NCBI RefSeq assembly: GCF_028401425.1
Contig: NZ_JAQOMS010000002.1
Coordinates: 2,418,001-2,482,000 of the forward strand
DNA: 64,000 bases
Source of the DNA: Psychrosphaera algicola
Lineage (GTDB): Bacteria; Pseudomonadota; Gammaproteobacteria; Enterobacterales; Alteromonadaceae
Reading direction: 5' to 3'
Every line of letters starts with the position of its first letter. Position 1 is the stretch's first letter. The position numbers were made by a program, and so were the translations under genes. Of this stretch, positions 61,645 to 64,000 are shown piece by piece. The notes beneath the pieces are model-generated. The model was given only the letters and a program-made list of their open reading frames with translations, was not told the origin of the DNA and did no database searches.

Positions 61645-63013
61645 CTAAATAAATTCACGTATTAATCTGTCGACAGAATCCCTGTCGTAATTAGATTTTT
61701 CTACTTTAAGATAAATTCGATGTTCGTCTTCAACTAAGGTCGCTTCCATAACACCTGAGCAATCACTAATTTTATCAATTAATTGTTGCCATTGACCACC
61801 GTCAACAGGTTCGATTGGGATTGAAACTCGTTTCGAACTTGCCGGTAATACCATAGAGGATGCGATAATCAGCCATAGTAACGCAAGTACGGCATTTGCC
61901 GCAAACAAATAACTGAAGCCAAAATTTTGTACGAGGTAACCGCCTGTTATTCCACCTAAAAAAGCACCAAAAAATTGACTGCTTGAATAGACTCCCATCG
62001 CACTGCCTTTTTGTCCAGCTGGCGACAATCGTGCGACATGCGCTGGTAAACTTGCTTCCAAAAAATTGAAACCAATAAAAAATAAAAACAACGTTAAAAT
62101 AAGCGGCCAAAACGACTGTGTTAAAACCATAGCGCTTAAGGCAATAATTAACATGCCTATAGCTGCTAAAAACATCACTTTTTCTAAAGACTTTTTGGCA
62201 GCGATAATGATCATCGGAACCATAAAAACAAATGATAAAAACAACACTGGAAGATAAATTTGCCAATGATTATCAATGGCTAAGCCTGCGTCGGTTAACA
62301 ACACAGGTAAAGCGATAAACAATGATGTCATCATCATGTGTAATATCATGACGCCAAAATCAAGTCTAATAAGTTGTGGATGGCATAACATCGAAATTAA
62401 TCGGCTAGAGGTCGCTGTCACTTCACCGCTGTGCCCACGGGTATAAGAAACAGGGACGATAGTTAACACAATTATAATGCCGACAACCGCCATAATAGCC
62501 GTCAGGTTAAAAACACCGGCTAAACCAAATGATTTTGCCACCATAGGGCCTAAAACTAATGCCGCAGCAAAGCTCATGCCGATACACATGCCAATAACAG
62601 CCATAACCTTTGGCCTTTGTTCTTCACGAGTAACATCTGATGCAAGCGCCAATACCGCACTGGCAATTGCTCCCATCCCTTGAATTGCTCTACCAAAGGT
62701 AACCATTTCAATGCTTTCGGCTAAGCCAGCAATTATACTACCAATGGCAAAGATAATTAGACCCAATACAATTATTCTTCGACGTCCATAACGATCTGAA
62801 AGCCAACCCATTGGTATTTGAAAAAGTGCTCATGGGTTAAACCATAGGCGCCAATGGCTAAACCAATCCACATAGGCGTTACACCTGACAGTTCTTGTCC
62901 ATATATGGCTAATATAGGCATTAGCATGAACAAGCCCAACATTCTCATGGAGAATATGAGAGCTAAAGAGACGGCAGCTCTTTTTCTAAATTATTTAAAC
63001 GGGTAGACTGCAT
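61645..63013 (-). CDS. YajR-like MFS transporter with C-terminal ferredoxin-like (YAM) domain (frameshifted)
   Basis: About 456 residues after repair, close to E. coli YajR. Twelve-helix major-facilitator fold with motif A GWLSDRYGRRRIIVLGL and helices such as LFMLMPILAIYG; the last ~65 residues (WQQLIDKISDCSGVMEATLV, RIYLKVEKSNYDRDSVDRL) form the soluble YAM-type domain. The substrate is unknown. Breaks lie near 62830 and 62985 in the first helices. Start MQSTRLNNLEK at 63013. Followed closely by ssb, a pairing also seen elsewhere in the order (recalled, not checked). Confidence 0.85.
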
Positions 63014-63125
63014 GTTGTTAACTTAAAAGAATGTTCCAAACTTTGACAGACCGCACAGTATACTGGTAAACCAATATTAAAAAAGGTGTTTGAGGTCTAG
63101 TTTTTCGGATAAATCAAACATAACG

Positions 63126-63154
63126 ACTTCAACTACAAAAAGAATAGTTGAAGT
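63126..63154. other. 10-base perfect inverted repeat upstream of the MFS gene
   Basis: ACTTCAACTA and its complement separated by CAAAAAGAA, nested in a looser TTCGG...CCGAA pair, in the 200-base gap between the TPR gene and the transporter. It has no T run; possible operator or structured leader of the transporter gene. Confidence 0.7.
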
Positions 63155-63213
63155 GTGCATGATCAGAAGAACCGAAGGTTGTGTTGATTTACAAGCAACA
63201 ACCAAATCTTAGC

Positions 63214-64000
63214 TTAGAGTTGGCTTCGGATCTGCTTGGCTTGATCAAACCAAATTTCTTTTTCGCCGTTAGACAAAGCTGCATCTAGCTCTCGTTTGGC
63301 CTCCGCGGTACGTTCAAGTTTTATCAGTACCTGTGCTAGATGATAACGAATAGTCGCGTTATTAGAATCCATAGCATGGGCACTTCTTAACATTTCGAGT
63401 GCGGCATCATAACGTGCTTGGTGATAAAAGCCCCACCCTAACGTGTCTTTAATAGATGCATTTGAATCATTTAAGTCAAACGCTTTACGGGCAAACTCCA
63501 TGGCGGTTTCTAACGATGAATCCATATTTATCATTGCCATATTATTTAGCAGAAAGGCATCATCTTTATAGTGACCTAAATCCATTAACTTCTGGTATAA
63601 CGGTTTTGCCGATTGAAATTTATTCAAGTTCATATAGTGATCGGCTAACAACCTAATACGCCAAACTTGTTTAGGGTAGGTGGGAATAGATGCTTTAACC
63701 AAGGTCTCAAATTCAGCCGCTTTATAATTTTCTTTGGCAATTTGATACAAATTTAACAATGCTAAATTAAACTCTGGGTTTATTTCTATTGCCTGCCAAT
63801 AATAGTCAAACGCTTTAGGAGTATCGCGTCTAGTGCTGGCAATATCACCTAATAATAAAAGAACATTAGGTTCGTTTTTCACATCTTTATACAGTTTTTC
63901 CGCTGCTAGCTGAGCTTGTTGTATTTCTTTTTATCTAACTCAAGTCGAATCGACTCTATATTAACTCTAAGGTTATTAGGAATTAAACTTTTAAGCTTAG
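63214..64000 (-). CDS. TPR-repeat protein, partial (runs off the window)
   Basis: The C-terminal ~263 residues of a larger tetratricopeptide protein. Regular helical pairs are visible (LLLLGDIASTRRDTPKAFDY, DTLGWGFYHQARYDAALEML, IRYHLAQVLIKLERTAEAKR). One break near 63932 (A run) is fixed by one base, and the gene continues past 64000. The ending resembles PrsT, a TPR lipoprotein of PEP-CTERM/exosortase systems, which would fit the PEP-CTERM-like gene at 22195, but TPRs are too general to be sure. Confidence 0.7.

Overview
The window reads as a chromosome segment of a marine gammaproteobacterium, most likely of the order Alteromonadales (the Colwellia/Pseudoalteromonas/Psychrosphaera side is a guess). 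Reasons: a complete MSHA pilus locus next to mreBCD-maf-rng; motX beside rnr (sodium-driven polar flagellum); a TonB-dependent receptor with a LacI regulator and a flavin halogenase; a PEP-CTERM-like protein; and moderately AT-rich DNA. No tRNA, rRNA, CRISPR array, insertion sequence or prophage was seen.

Layout. (1) 1-9677, accessory: a vanadium-haloperoxidase-fold lipoprotein and an FG-GAP/ASPIC-UnbV lipoprotein (+), then convergent a flavin-dependent tryptophan-halogenase-family gene and a TonB-dependent receptor (-), then a divergent LacI-family regulator (+). A CG-centred palindrome between receptor and regulator recurs almost exactly at the left edge of the window, so both halves may share one regulon. 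(2) 9701-10884: a LysE-type exporter divergent from an Lrp/AsnC regulator. (3) 10954-17323: alr-dnaB, an ECF sigma/putative anti-sigma/DUF4097 operon, a TlpA-like thioredoxin and rlmB. (4) 17320-33586: rnr, motX, an S41 peptidase, a PEP-CTERM protein, purA, DUF2065, hflC-hflK-hflX-hfq-miaA-mutL-amiB-tsaE, i.e. the gammaproteobacterial amiB superoperon read backwards. (5) 33642-38114: rng-maf-mreD-mreC-mreB. (6) 38273-60527: the MSHA locus mshQ,P,O,D,C,A,B,F,G,E,N,M,L,K,J,a PilN-like gene, mshI and csrD/mshH, with a PLP-enzyme gene embedded on the opposite strand. (7) 61001-64000: ssb, a YajR-like MFS transporter and a partial TPR protein.

About half the protein genes, including essential ones (dnaB, mreB, hflX, rng), are split by single-base indels, mostly a missing base in a run of A/T or G/C. 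I count roughly 55 such breaks. This is far more likely uncorrected sequencing error than decay, so broken genes are given as one entry covering the inferred full span, with break points stated. Lengths quoted for such genes are after mentally restoring the frame.

How the parts work together: the left block looks like a substrate-uptake and halogen-chemistry locus at the cell surface; the middle is housekeeping (replication, RNA decay, mismatch repair, tRNA modification, membrane proteolysis, cell-wall and cell-shape genes); the right block builds a retractable, probably c-di-GMP-responsive type IV pilus (MshE has paired MshEN motifs). MshQ is unusually large, with tandem repeats that look like adhesion modules.
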